Below, piece by piece: positions 30,761-39,356 of a stretch of 47,137 nt of DNA. Numbering within the stretch: the stretch's first letter is position 1; each line of letters starts with the position of its first letter. The stretch lies in contig CAINBI010000068.1 in NCBI GenBank assembly GCA_903846555.1, positions 1 to 47,137 of the forward strand, written 5' to 3'. The notes beneath the pieces were generated by a model. It was not told the DNA's origin, made no database searches, and saw only the letters and a program-made list of their open reading frames with translations. The translations under genes and the position numbers were made by a program. This DNA comes from an uncultured Pseudomonadota bacterium (GTDB taxonomy: Bacteria > Pseudomonadota > Gammaproteobacteria > Burkholderiales > Methylophilaceae).

Positions 30761-31774
30761 GTGGATGATAGACAACAACAACTAGAAAATTGGTTAGCAA
30801 CAGCACTGCAACAAGCCGCTTTTACCTTAACTACTGCATCCGCTGACGCCAGTTTCAGGCGTTATTTTAGAGTGCATTTGGCTAGCCCATACTTAGGGCA
30901 TCACACTTTAATTGTGATGGATGCACCGCCGCCGCAAGAAGACTGCACGCCATTTGTGAATATTGCCAAGTTGTTTTTAGAGGCTGGCCTAAACGTACCG
31001 CAGGTGCTTGCACAAAACCTAGCGCAAGGCTTTTTGTTATTAAGCGATTTAGGTGATGATACTTATTTATCGCAACTTAATGCACAAAGTGCGCCTAAGC
31101 TTTATCAAAACGCCACCAACGCGCTGATTAAAATGCAGCTCGCTAGCAAACCGCAAGTATTGCCAGCTTATGATGAAGCCCTACTCACTCGTGAGATGCA
31201 ATTATTTCCCGATTGGTATGTGGCTAAACACCTGAATACCGTCTTAAATGCCGAACAGCAAGCGGTTTTAAACAATACGTTTAATGTGTTGAATCAAAAC
31301 ATATTGGCGCAGGCGCAAGTTTACGTACACAGAGATTTTCATTCACGCAACCTGATGCTCACGCAAGAAAATAACCCTGGCGTTTTGGACTTTCAAGATG
31401 CAGTGTACGGCGCCATTAGCTACGATTTAGTCTCCTTATTAAAAGACGCCTACATTAGCTGGGAAGAAGAAGAAATCATCGATTGGGCAGTACGCTATTG
31501 GCAGCCTGCTAAAAAAGCCGGCTTGCCAGTGCCAGATGACTTTAGCGAGTTCTATCGAGATTTTGAGTGGATGGGCGCGCAGCGGCATATTAAAGTTTTG
31601 GGCATCTTTGCCAGACTCAGCCACCGCGATGGCAAAGATGGTTATTTAAAAGACATGCCGCTAGTCATGGCACATTTACGCAAAGTGTGTGAACGCTACG
31701 TAGAATTAAGGCCGATGTTAAGATTGCTCAATCAGCTTGAAAATGTAAAAGCTAAAGAAGGATTTACGTTTTAA
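30761..31774 (+). CDS. amgK: Aminoglycoside phosphotransferase-family sugar kinase (AmgK-like, MurNAc/GlcNAc anomeric kinase)
   Basis: ORF 337 aa; FRRYFRVH...LIVMDAPPPQEDCTPFV...VYVHRDFHSRNLMLTQENNPGVLDFQDAVYGAISYDLVSLLKDAY; followed directly by a MurU-like gene and divergent from lptD. Confidence 0.88.
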   Translation: MDDRQQQLENWLATALQQAAFTLTTASADASFRRYFRVHLASPYLGHHTLIVMDAPPPQEDCTPFVNIAKLFLEAGLNVPQVLAQNLAQGFLLLSDLGDDTYLSQLNAQSAPKLYQNATNALIKMQLASKPQVLPAYDEALLTREMQLFPDWYVAKHLNTVLNAEQQAVLNNTFNVLNQNILAQAQVYVHRDFHSRNLMLTQENNPGVLDFQDAVYGAISYDLVSLLKDAYISWEEEEIIDWAVRYWQPAKKAGLPVPDDFSEFYRDFEWMGAQRHIKVLGIFARLSHRDGKDGYLKDMPLVMAHLRKVCERYVELRPMLRLLNQLENVKAKEGFTF

Positions 31775-32499
31775 TGCGCGCCATGATACTGGCTGCTGGC
31801 CGTGGCGAACGTATGCGACCGCTTACCGACCACACGCCGAAACCTTTATTAAAAGTTGGCGGCAAGCCGCTAATCGTCTGGCATTTAGAGCGTTTAGCGC
31901 AAGCTGGCTTTACCGAGGTGGTCATCAACCACGCCCACTTAGGTGAGCAGATTGAAGCGGCTTTAGGCAATGGCAACCAATGGCATTTAACCATTCAATA
32001 CAGCCCAGAGATAATTGCGCTGGAAACCGCTGGCGGCATTGCCAATGCGCTACCGATGCTAGGTGACAAAGCCTTTCTAGTTGTGAATGGCGACACTTTT
32101 ACCGAAATTGATTTTGTACAACTTAAATTAAGCTACCAACTTTCACGCAAGCTATTTGCACTCGATCCGTTGGCGCATTTAGTGCTGGTAGATAATCCGC
32201 CGCAACATCCGCAAGGTGATTTTGCGATTGAGGCGGGCATGCTTAAAAACGAAGGGGCACATAAGCTCACATTTTCAGGCGTTGGCATATATCAGCCCGC
32301 TTTATTCGCCAGCATCGCGCGCGGAGAACCAGCAAAACTTGCACCACTGCTAAGGTCGGCCATTGCTGAAAATAAAGCGACCGCAGAGTATTATTCTGGC
32401 ATTTGGCATGACATTGGTACGCCTGAGCGATTGATGCAGCTGGATATTGCCTTAAACAAAGCGGCTAGCCTAAACTTATCCGCAAACAAACCAAGCTAA
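31774..32499 (+). CDS. murU: Nucleotidyltransferase, MurU-like (MurNAc-1-P uridylyltransferase)
   Basis: ORF 241 aa; MRAMILAAGRGERMRPLTDHTPKPLLKVGGKPLIVWHLERLAQAG...GDTFTEIDF; start overlaps the amgK stop. Confidence 0.88.
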   Translation: MRAMILAAGRGERMRPLTDHTPKPLLKVGGKPLIVWHLERLAQAGFTEVVINHAHLGEQIEAALGNGNQWHLTIQYSPEIIALETAGGIANALPMLGDKAFLVVNGDTFTEIDFVQLKLSYQLSRKLFALDPLAHLVLVDNPPQHPQGDFAIEAGMLKNEGAHKLTFSGVGIYQPALFASIARGEPAKLAPLLRSAIAENKATAEYYSGIWHDIGTPERLMQLDIALNKAASLNLSANKPS

Positions 32500-32530
32500 G
32501 TCAGTAAAACGCCTAAAAACATCCAAAAAG

Positions 32531-32570
32531 GCATGCCCTGCGAGGCAATAGGCACGCCCTCCCAGGGCAT
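32531..32570 (+). repeat. Dispersed hairpin repeat (second copy of the adk-downstream element), possibly a murU terminator
   Basis: gcatgccctgcgaggcaataggcacgccctcccagggcat; stem ATGCCCTG/CAGGGCAT. Confidence 0.75.
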
Positions 32571-32702
32571 CTAATTTTAATGAATACCCGATTCCTGTGA
32601 TTGATTTTATATTTTATTACAGAGACGATAAAGCGAGCTACCTAGGTTGATTTGAGATTTTTAGACCCCTTTAGGATGGATTAGGCTCGTGTATTGACAA
32701 AT

Positions 32703-32978
32703 TCACTTGCGTTGAATTTTTCCTATTTCAGCTGGCGTTCCAACCATGCAGATAGTCGCTACATCTATGGTTTTAAGCGTAGTGACCACACGCAACCCGT
32801 CATGCTGAAATTCAATTGGGAGGTTGAGTATTTGGTATGTGACTTTATTGTCACCTTTAATCAGCCAACATCCACCTTCCATTGGGGCCAAGGTGACGGT
32901 TCCAGTGATACTGGCCGCAGAGCACGCTGAAACCATGAACAGCAGAGTTGCTGGCAATAATTTACGAACTAACCACAT
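32703..32978 (-). CDS. Small putative lipoprotein of unknown function
   Basis: MWLVRKLLPATLLFMVSACSAASITGTVTLAPMEGGCWLIKGDNKVTYQILNLP...; lipobox MVSAC supports ATG 32978 over the longer ORF start. Confidence 0.65.
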   Translation of the reverse strand: MWLVRKLLPATLLFMVSACSAASITGTVTLAPMEGGCWLIKGDNKVTYQILNLPIEFQHDGLRVVTTLKTIDVATICMVGTPAEIGKIQRK

Positions 32979-33271
32979 ATACGCATCCTTTGCCGAATCA
33001 GCTTCATGCCTAACGACTCCATAGAAATACCCCATTCTAAACCTCCCGTCGAACGACAAGCGCAATTTTTCAAATCAAGCCATCACCCTCGTTTTTAGCA
33101 TTTTATTTCCCCAAAAACAGCCTCATCGCAAATACAACAGCTCTAGTCGCTTTTGTCACCCCTGCATACCGTCTTTGACCGACTTCCACCCCATAGCATA
33201 TCAATTTAATTGCCATAAAACTGGAAGTCTAATATGTAAGCAATTCAATAGGATAAATTTGAATCTCTTCG

Positions 33272-33375
33272 GGTTGAATTCCCCGCCACTTGTGGCGAAG
33301 CTGTCTGAAAGCCAGAGGGTTGAGAAACGTAGTTTGAGAAGCGTAGTTAATACCCCGCTGCTTGCGGCGGGATGC
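33272..33375. repeat. Tandem REP-like hairpins downstream of bioD
   Basis: GGTTGAATTCCCCGCCACTTGTGGCGAAGCT and AGTTAATACCCCGCTGCTTGCGGCGGGATGCTT: same-orientation related hairpins about 70 nt apart. Confidence 0.7.
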
Positions 33376-33376
33376 T

Positions 33377-34036
33377 TTATTTAAAAGTACCCTCATCAAA
33401 TCTAGCCTGTTCGCACCAACGCAGCACACTCAAACATGGCGCAGCAATACGCTGCTGCAAGCTGCTCAAGGTCTCTTGAAACATATCAAAGTCTGGGTCA
33501 ATTTGATTTGCCACCCAACCGTGTAAGCTTAATCCACGGGCTTGTATGGCTTCAACCGTCAGTAGCGCATGGTTGATGCAACCCAAGCGCATGCCGACCA
33601 CTAGAATAATCGGCACATTGAGCTGCAAGGCCAAGTCGGCTAAGGTTTCTATTTGATTGAGTGGTACAAAAAAGCCGCCTGCGCCTTCAATAATCACCAC
33701 CTCAACCAAGGTGCTAAGCTGTAAATAAGCTTGCGTAATGGTATGTAAATTAACCGTCACGCCAGCCTGTGTGGCGGCTAAATGCGGCGCAATGGCAGGT
33801 AAAAAGCGGTATGGGTTGATTAAATCTAGCGGTGCGTTGACGTTGCTAGCGTTTATTAAAGCCGATGCATCGTCATTCATCAGCTCGCCTTGCTGATTGA
33901 GCTGGCAGCCAGAAGCAATGGGTTTCATACCGACGGTTTTTAAACCTTGCTCAACAAAATGTTGCACAAGCGCACAGGCAACATAGGTTTTACCTACATT
34001 GGTATCGGTGCCAACTACAAAATAGGATTGCGCCAT
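33377..34036 (-). CDS. bioD: Dethiobiotin synthetase
   Basis: ORF 219 aa; YFVVGTDTNVGKTYVACALVQHF...GMKPIASGC...VVIIEGAGGFFVPLN. Confidence 0.96.
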   Translation of the reverse strand: MAQSYFVVGTDTNVGKTYVACALVQHFVEQGLKTVGMKPIASGCQLNQQGELMNDDASALINASNVNAPLDLINPYRFLPAIAPHLAATQAGVTVNLHTITQAYLQLSTLVEVVIIEGAGGFFVPLNQIETLADLALQLNVPIILVVGMRLGCINHALLTVEAIQARGLSLHGWVANQIDPDFDMFQETLSSLQQRIAAPCLSVLRWCEQARFDEGTFK

Positions 34037-34042
34037 TGGGTG

Positions 34043-34981
34043 TTATTTGTTTCTAGCTTTAAATGTCACGGGCGACACGCCATCATCAAGCCCAAAACTC
34101 CCTTTGGACTTATCTTTGCCGCGCCAAGCGTGTCCATACACTACTTCAAACGTGGCGGGCAATTTTCCGCCATCCAGTTTTGACCCAAGTCGAAATTGCT
34201 CATAGTGAGCTTCTAAGTTTTGCAAAAATCCACGCCCCAGCAAACCGCGTGCGCGGCCGTCGGTGGCGTTATGTGCACCTATGCTTTTCAAGTCGCGCAT
34301 CACACTTTTAACATCATCGTAAGTTAGTGTAAAACGTTCAACATCTAATACTGGCGCACTAAATCCTGCGCGCACTAAGGCGTCACCAATGTCGTGCATA
34401 TCAATAAATCGGCTGACGCTGGTAAAGCTGCCCTCGCCTGTAGTTTTGTCTCTAGTCGCAACTCTCAACTCTTTCAAAGTGTCTGGCCCAAAGGTGCTGA
34501 ACATGAGCAATCCTTCTGGTTGCAATACGCGGTGAAACTCTTGCAAAGCAAGATCTAAATCATTACACCATTGAATGGCTAGGTTAGACCACACTAAGCC
34601 AGTGCTGCCACTAGCCAATGGTAAGGATTCAATATCAGCGCAGACCAAGCTGTGTTTTACGCCGCCCAGTAAGTTTTTAATTTGACCCAGTAAGCTGACG
34701 TTGCCGCGTGTTTTTCTGGTTTTTTGCAGCATAGGTAAGGCGAAATCCAATGACACCACTTGTGATTTTGCAAAGCGTTTTTGTAAGACATGGCTAGCTG
34801 CGCCCGTGCCACAGCCCGCATCCAGTATCACTTGTGGGCTTAATTTCACCAAATCTAATCGACTTAGCATTTCTTCACCCACTTGCTTTTGCAGTATGGC
34901 AGCGGCATCGTAGGTGTTCGCCGCACGGCCAAACGAGGCGCGAGCGCGTTTTTTATCGATGTGATAAATATCGTCTGTCAT
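34043..34981 (-). CDS. bioC: Malonyl-ACP O-methyltransferase BioC
   Basis: MTDDIYHIDKKRARASFGRAANTYDAAAILQKQVGEEMLSRL...VILDAGCGTGAASHVL; start set at ATG 34981 because the longer ORF overlaps bioH. Confidence 0.93.
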   Translation of the reverse strand: MTDDIYHIDKKRARASFGRAANTYDAAAILQKQVGEEMLSRLDLVKLSPQVILDAGCGTGAASHVLQKRFAKSQVVSLDFALPMLQKTRKTRGNVSLLGQIKNLLGGVKHSLVCADIESLPLASGSTGLVWSNLAIQWCNDLDLALQEFHRVLQPEGLLMFSTFGPDTLKELRVATRDKTTGEGSFTSVSRFIDMHDIGDALVRAGFSAPVLDVERFTLTYDDVKSVMRDLKSIGAHNATDGRARGLLGRGFLQNLEAHYEQFRLGSKLDGGKLPATFEVVYGHAWRGKDKSKGSFGLDDGVSPVTFKARNK

Positions 34982-34998
34982 GTTAAGGAGGCTCTTGA

Positions 34999-35802
34999 TT
35001 AAGATGTGACTGGTTCTAAAAACTGAACCAGTGCATCTACAAACTGTTCTTGATGCGATAAAAATGGGGCATGAGATGCGCCAGCAATCACGCGTAGGAA
35101 ACCGACTGGCAGATTTTGCATCATCCAATGCGCCGCTTGCACTGGCGCTAGCGTATCGCGGTCACCATGAATCAGCAAGGTTGGCTTTCTTAAAAACTCA
35201 ACTTCCGCACGTAGGTCAGTTTCAAGCAAAATGTTGAGCGCTTTTTGCAAAGTCTGGGTGGTGGGCGCGGGGCGCTCTTCAAATTTCTTACGTAACATCC
35301 TAACGGTAATTCTTGCACGGATATCGCCCATACATTGCAGCGTTAAAAACTGCGTCATGGTTTTTTGATAATCAGCATCGACGTTATCAGCAAATTTACT
35401 AAAGACCTCCGGGGCAATACCTGCGCTCCATTCTGGCTGTTGCCTGTCGCTAGCTTTGTTGACAAAACACGGTGTGGTGCCAACCAGCACCAGTCTACGC
35501 AACGCATCAGGGTGATCTAAGGCAATCCGCATCGCCACTTGCCCTCCCCAAGACCAACCAACAATATCAGCATTGGCTGGTAACACTTCTGCGATTTTTT
35601 CGGCAATCGAGTGTAGATGGTAAGGCTCAATCGGCCGACTTAAACCCATACCAGGAATATCGACAATATGCAGCGTAAATTGCTTGGCTAAGCTTTTCAG
35701 CAATGGCTGCCATACCGCGCCGTTCATCGCCCAACCGTGTAGCAACACGAGGTTTGGGCCAGCGCCTGTGGTTTCAATGTGAATATTAGGAGAGGCTGTC
35801 AT
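34999..35802 (-). CDS. bioH: Pimeloyl-ACP methyl ester carboxylesterase
   Basis: ORF 267 aa; LVLLHGWAMNGAVWQPLLKSLAKQFTLHIVDIPGMGLS...VGWSWGGQVAMRIALDHP (GWSWGG nucleophile). Confidence 0.95.
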   Translation of the reverse strand: MTASPNIHIETTGAGPNLVLLHGWAMNGAVWQPLLKSLAKQFTLHIVDIPGMGLSRPIEPYHLHSIAEKIAEVLPANADIVGWSWGGQVAMRIALDHPDALRRLVLVGTTPCFVNKASDRQQPEWSAGIAPEVFSKFADNVDADYQKTMTQFLTLQCMGDIRARITVRMLRKKFEERPAPTTQTLQKALNILLETDLRAEVEFLRKPTLLIHGDRDTLAPVQAAHWMMQNLPVGFLRVIAGASHAPFLSHQEQFVDALVQFLEPVTS

Positions 35803-36959
35803 TACAAAACGCTTTCGGCTTGGTGAATGGCGGCCATTAACTGTTTAACATCGTCTAAAGAATGTGCGGCTGAAAGCGATATGCGCAATCTGGAGGTGCC
35901 AACGGGCACGGTCGGTGGGCGGATGGCTGGCACTAAAATACCGAGTGTTTGCAAATACTCACTTAACGCCAAGGCCTCTAAATTGCCGCCAACCAGCAAC
36001 GGCTGAACCGTGGTTTCAGAGGGCATTAACTGCCATTTTTTACAATGTAGATTATCTTTAAAGTAAGTAATCAACATACGCAAATGTGTGCGTAAATCAT
36101 CGCCCTGCTCAATCAAACTCACTGATGCAGAAAGCGTGGCAGACAATGCTGGTGGCGCTGGCGTTGAATACACATAACTTTTAGCAGCTTGAATTAAATA
36201 ATCGATGACGACTTGCTCGCCCGCCACAAATGCGCCTGCAACTCCAGCGGCTTTGCCTAAGGTTGCCATCATAATAATGCGTGGTGATTTTAAGTGACAG
36301 TGATTCAGCGAACCTTCGCCATGCTCACCCAATACGCCAAAACCATGGGCATCATCCACGTACAAATAAGCATCATACTTTTCGCACAGCGCAAGGTATT
36401 CAGCCAAAGGGGCAATATCGCCATCCATGCTAAACACCGCATCAACCGCAATCATTTTATGTTTGGCATTGCTGGCTTTAAGCAAAGTTTCAAGCGCGGC
36501 AACATCGTTGTGCGGAAAGCGATTGAATTCAGCCAGTGAAAAATAGGCGCCATCGTTTAAGCAGGCATGATTAAGCTTATCGGCAAAAATGGCGTCATTT
36601 CGTCCCATCAGTGCGCCGAGCACGCCGATATTCGCCATGTAGCCAGTAGAAAACAATAGCGCGGCAGGCAACTTTACAAATTTCGCCAACTGCTTTTCTA
36701 AATTATCATGGTGGCGATGATGGCCAGTAATTAAATTAGAGGCGCCACTGCCCACGCCAGAATCGCCAGCCGCTTGCTGCATGGCTGCGATAAGCTTGGG
36801 ATGGTTGGCTAGCCCCAAATAATCGTTACTGCAAAACGATAAAAAATGTTGGTTATTAGCCACAATATGCTCGGCTTGTGGCGAATCTAACAGCCGACGC
36901 TGACGTAGCAATCCGTCGGCTTTACGTTTTTCTAGTTCTAGTTTTAGGCTATTTAGCAT
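35802..36959 (-). CDS. bioF: 8-amino-7-oxononanoate synthase
   Basis: ORF 385 aa; FCSNDYLGLANHPKLIAAMQQAA...GSGASNLITGHHRHHDNLE...YVDDAHGFGVLGEHGEG...ATLGKAAGVAGAFVAG. Confidence 0.97.
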   Translation of the reverse strand: MLNSLKLELEKRKADGLLRQRRLLDSPQAEHIVANNQHFLSFCSNDYLGLANHPKLIAAMQQAAGDSGVGSGASNLITGHHRHHDNLEKQLAKFVKLPAALLFSTGYMANIGVLGALMGRNDAIFADKLNHACLNDGAYFSLAEFNRFPHNDVAALETLLKASNAKHKMIAVDAVFSMDGDIAPLAEYLALCEKYDAYLYVDDAHGFGVLGEHGEGSLNHCHLKSPRIIMMATLGKAAGVAGAFVAGEQVVIDYLIQAAKSYVYSTPAPPALSATLSASVSLIEQGDDLRTHLRMLITYFKDNLHCKKWQLMPSETTVQPLLVGGNLEALALSEYLQTLGILVPAIRPPTVPVGTSRLRISLSAAHSLDDVKQLMAAIHQAESVL

Positions 36960-37121
36960 GAGATATATAGTTTTTATGTAGGATAGATTTTTAAATTACA
37001 AACGAGATAATGGTTATTTTCCATGCTACATTCGCGATATGAATATCGCTCCTACCAATGAATAGAATCCGTTAGGACAACCGATACAATAAACCAGTAG
37101 CGTGATCAACTGCAACTAGAT

Positions 37122-37496
37122 TTACTTGCATTCCAGTTTATCCCAGAACTTGCCATGGCGGATGTTTGTGCATATCGAATAATCTTTTTTAGGCAACTTA
37201 AACGCATGTGTATAGTAGTCAGTGCGATCGTAGATGCAGACATACCAATAGTCGTATTCAGAAGGCCCCATAGCCCAGAAAGATGGTCGCCTAATTTCAT
37301 CATCATCGTCGTTATCAGGCTTTAAAATAGCATGCTCGGATGGATGACCATAATAGAGGGCGATACCTAATGCATGTACTAACTCTCCATTTTTCCCAGC
37401 AGATTTTTGGCATGAATGTAGATCAGGTTTGCCTGCCGCATTTGCGTCACAGGTAAAAGAGATTAAAGCCAAAAGAATTAACTTACGTATTTTCAT
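37122..37496 (-). CDS. Secreted hypothetical protein (STY0301-like)
   Basis: ORF 124 aa with signal peptide (ISFTCDANAA) and Cys residues; YDYWYVCIYDRTDYYTHAFKLPKKDYSICTN. Confidence 0.65.
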   Translation of the reverse strand: MKIRKLILLALISFTCDANAAGKPDLHSCQKSAGKNGELVHALGIALYYGHPSEHAILKPDNDDDDEIRRPSFWAMGPSEYDYWYVCIYDRTDYYTHAFKLPKKDYSICTNIRHGKFWDKLECK

Positions 37497-37546
37497 AATA
37501 GCGGCCTAAATTTTGATGGTAGAGGGCATGCGTTAGCACCTCCTGA

Positions 37547-38029
37547 TTAACTGATGGGTTGGGCATTACTATCACAAGATGGAAGCAATCGAAGTGATTG
37601 TGATATTTCATCCCATACAAAAGATGTTGGCCCATTGAAGATCGTCCCCTCGACATCCTCTGGTGGATTGACAACAAATAAGCGGCTGTTTAATTGAAAC
37701 TTTGCGCCAATCTCGGCCATCATAGGGACGAGATAAGCGTGCCCAGTTTTTTTATCGACAACAGAAAATTGCTGGCAACTTAATCCGCATCCCCAAGATA
37801 CAACACGCAAGTGGCCAGCGAAATTTGGATGACCTTTTGATCCTGCTTGAATAACCGTTCTGAAGCGATGAATCTCTGACCGTGTGGTAAGCCTAGATTC
37901 CACATAAGGCCCACGAAATGGTCGATCAGCAGCATATTTATCGAATTGAAAGCATTCGATGGGAAGTGCTGTACTTGCAAATGCTAATGGATAAAACAAT
38001 AAAAAGGTCAGTGGTGAGAAGCGAATCAT
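37547..38029 (-). CDS. Secreted hypothetical protein
   Basis: ORF 160 aa with signal peptide; GHPNFAGHLRVVSWGCGLSCQQFSVVDKKTGHAY is a recognisable but functionally uncharacterised motif. Confidence 0.7.
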   Translation of the reverse strand: MIRFSPLTFLLFYPLAFASTALPIECFQFDKYAADRPFRGPYVESRLTTRSEIHRFRTVIQAGSKGHPNFAGHLRVVSWGCGLSCQQFSVVDKKTGHAYLVPMMAEIGAKFQLNSRLFVVNPPEDVEGTIFNGPTSFVWDEISQSLRLLPSCDSNAQPIS

Positions 38030-38091
38030 TAGATTGGATTCCTAACGTTTTACATAGTGGCGAGCTTTAGCGCACCCAGCTTGATGAATGA

Positions 38092-39108
38092 TTAGATTTT
38101 GTTAATGCCTAACCTAGCAAACAGTTTTTTATCGGTTGATGCTTCAGGATTAGCCGTCGTCAGTAACTTTTCACCATAAAAAATACTATTCGCGCCAGCT
38201 AAAAAGCACATGGCTTGTATGCCTTCACTCATGCTTTGACGCCCAGCCGACAAACGCACGTAGCTTTTTGGCATGGTGATACGAGCTGCCGCAATAGTGC
38301 GCACAAATTCAAATGAATCCAGCGCTTCAGTACCATGTAAAGGCGTGCCTTCAACTTGCGTGAGTAGATTGATCGGCACGCTTTCTGGTGGGCGCTCCAT
38401 GTTTGCAAGCTGTGCCAACAAACCTGCACGCTGAATACGCGATTCGCCCATGCCGATAATGCCGCCGCTACACACATTAATATCAACACTACGCACACGG
38501 TCTAGTGTATCTAGCCGATCTTGATAAGTCCGCGTAGTAATCACTTCACCATAGAATTCTGGCGCGGTATCCAAGTTGTGATTGTAATAATCTAAGCCTG
38601 CGTCTTTTAATTGCTCAGCCTGACCTTCTTTTAACATGCCCAAAGTTGCACAGGTTTCCAAGCCCATGGCTTTGACTTCAGCAATCATTTTTAGCACAGG
38701 CTCTAAATCGCGCTGTTTTGGGCCACGCCAAGCGGCACCCATACAAAATCGGCTTGCACCATTGTCTTTGGCTTCTTGCGCTGCGGCTAACACATCATCG
38801 AGCTTCATCAGCGTTTCACTTTCAACCTCAGTGTGATAGCGCGCAGCCTGTGGGCAATAGCCACAATCTTCAGAACAACCACCCGTTTTAATGGATAACA
38901 GCGTACTCACTTGCACGGCGTTAGGATTAAAATTAGCTCTATGCACGGTTTGCGCCTGATACATTAAATCGCTGAAAGGCAGTTCAAATAATGCGACAAT
39001 CTCATCTACACTCCAACGGTTTACCGTGGTAGTTTCTACATGAGAATGCGTTAAACTTGTCCTAAGATTTTCAGTATTAATGATTGATTGTGTTGCAGAT
39101 TCAAGCAT
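38092..39108 (-). CDS. bioB: Biotin synthase
   Basis: ORF 338 aa; [27 protein letters not shown] (radical SAM CxxxCxxC), [43 protein letters not shown]. Confidence 0.98.
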   Translation of the reverse strand: MLESATQSIINTENLRTSLTHSHVETTTVNRWSVDEIVALFELPFSDLMYQAQTVHRANFNPNAVQVSTLLSIKTGGCSEDCGYCPQAARYHTEVESETLMKLDDVLAAAQEAKDNGASRFCMGAAWRGPKQRDLEPVLKMIAEVKAMGLETCATLGMLKEGQAEQLKDAGLDYYNHNLDTAPEFYGEVITTRTYQDRLDTLDRVRSVDINVCSGGIIGMGESRIQRAGLLAQLANMERPPESVPINLLTQVEGTPLHGTEALDSFEFVRTIAAARITMPKSYVRLSAGRQSMSEGIQAMCFLAGANSIFYGEKLLTTANPEASTDKKLFARLGINKI

Positions 39109-39356
39109 TTTCAGTTCCTTTATAGCGACTTGCGCTGTAACTTATATAGTGGCTTGCGCGGTGGATTCACTTTTTTTTGCGCAGGTATTAACTTAATTGA
39201 TGTTCGGATTATACCTTGTCAACTAAATGCAGCGCAAATACTGAACATCAGATTAAAATTTAATCAACTTGTGGCGCAATTTCATAATACGTGATGATAA
39301 AAATGCCAGTAGCCGTTGTGCTAAATGGCTATAAACAACTTAAGGAGTCTAGCGCC

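Noticed and set aside
30761-32499. Aminoglycoside-resistance gene
   Set aside because: The APH-like fold paired with a MurU-type nucleotidyltransferase beside lptD is the cell-wall-recycling AmgK-MurU arrangement, not a resistance cassette.
34982-35128. N-terminal extension of bioC in the ORF track
   Set aside because: Overlaps bioH out of frame; BioC homology begins at MTDDIYHIDKKRARASFGRAA (ATG 34981).
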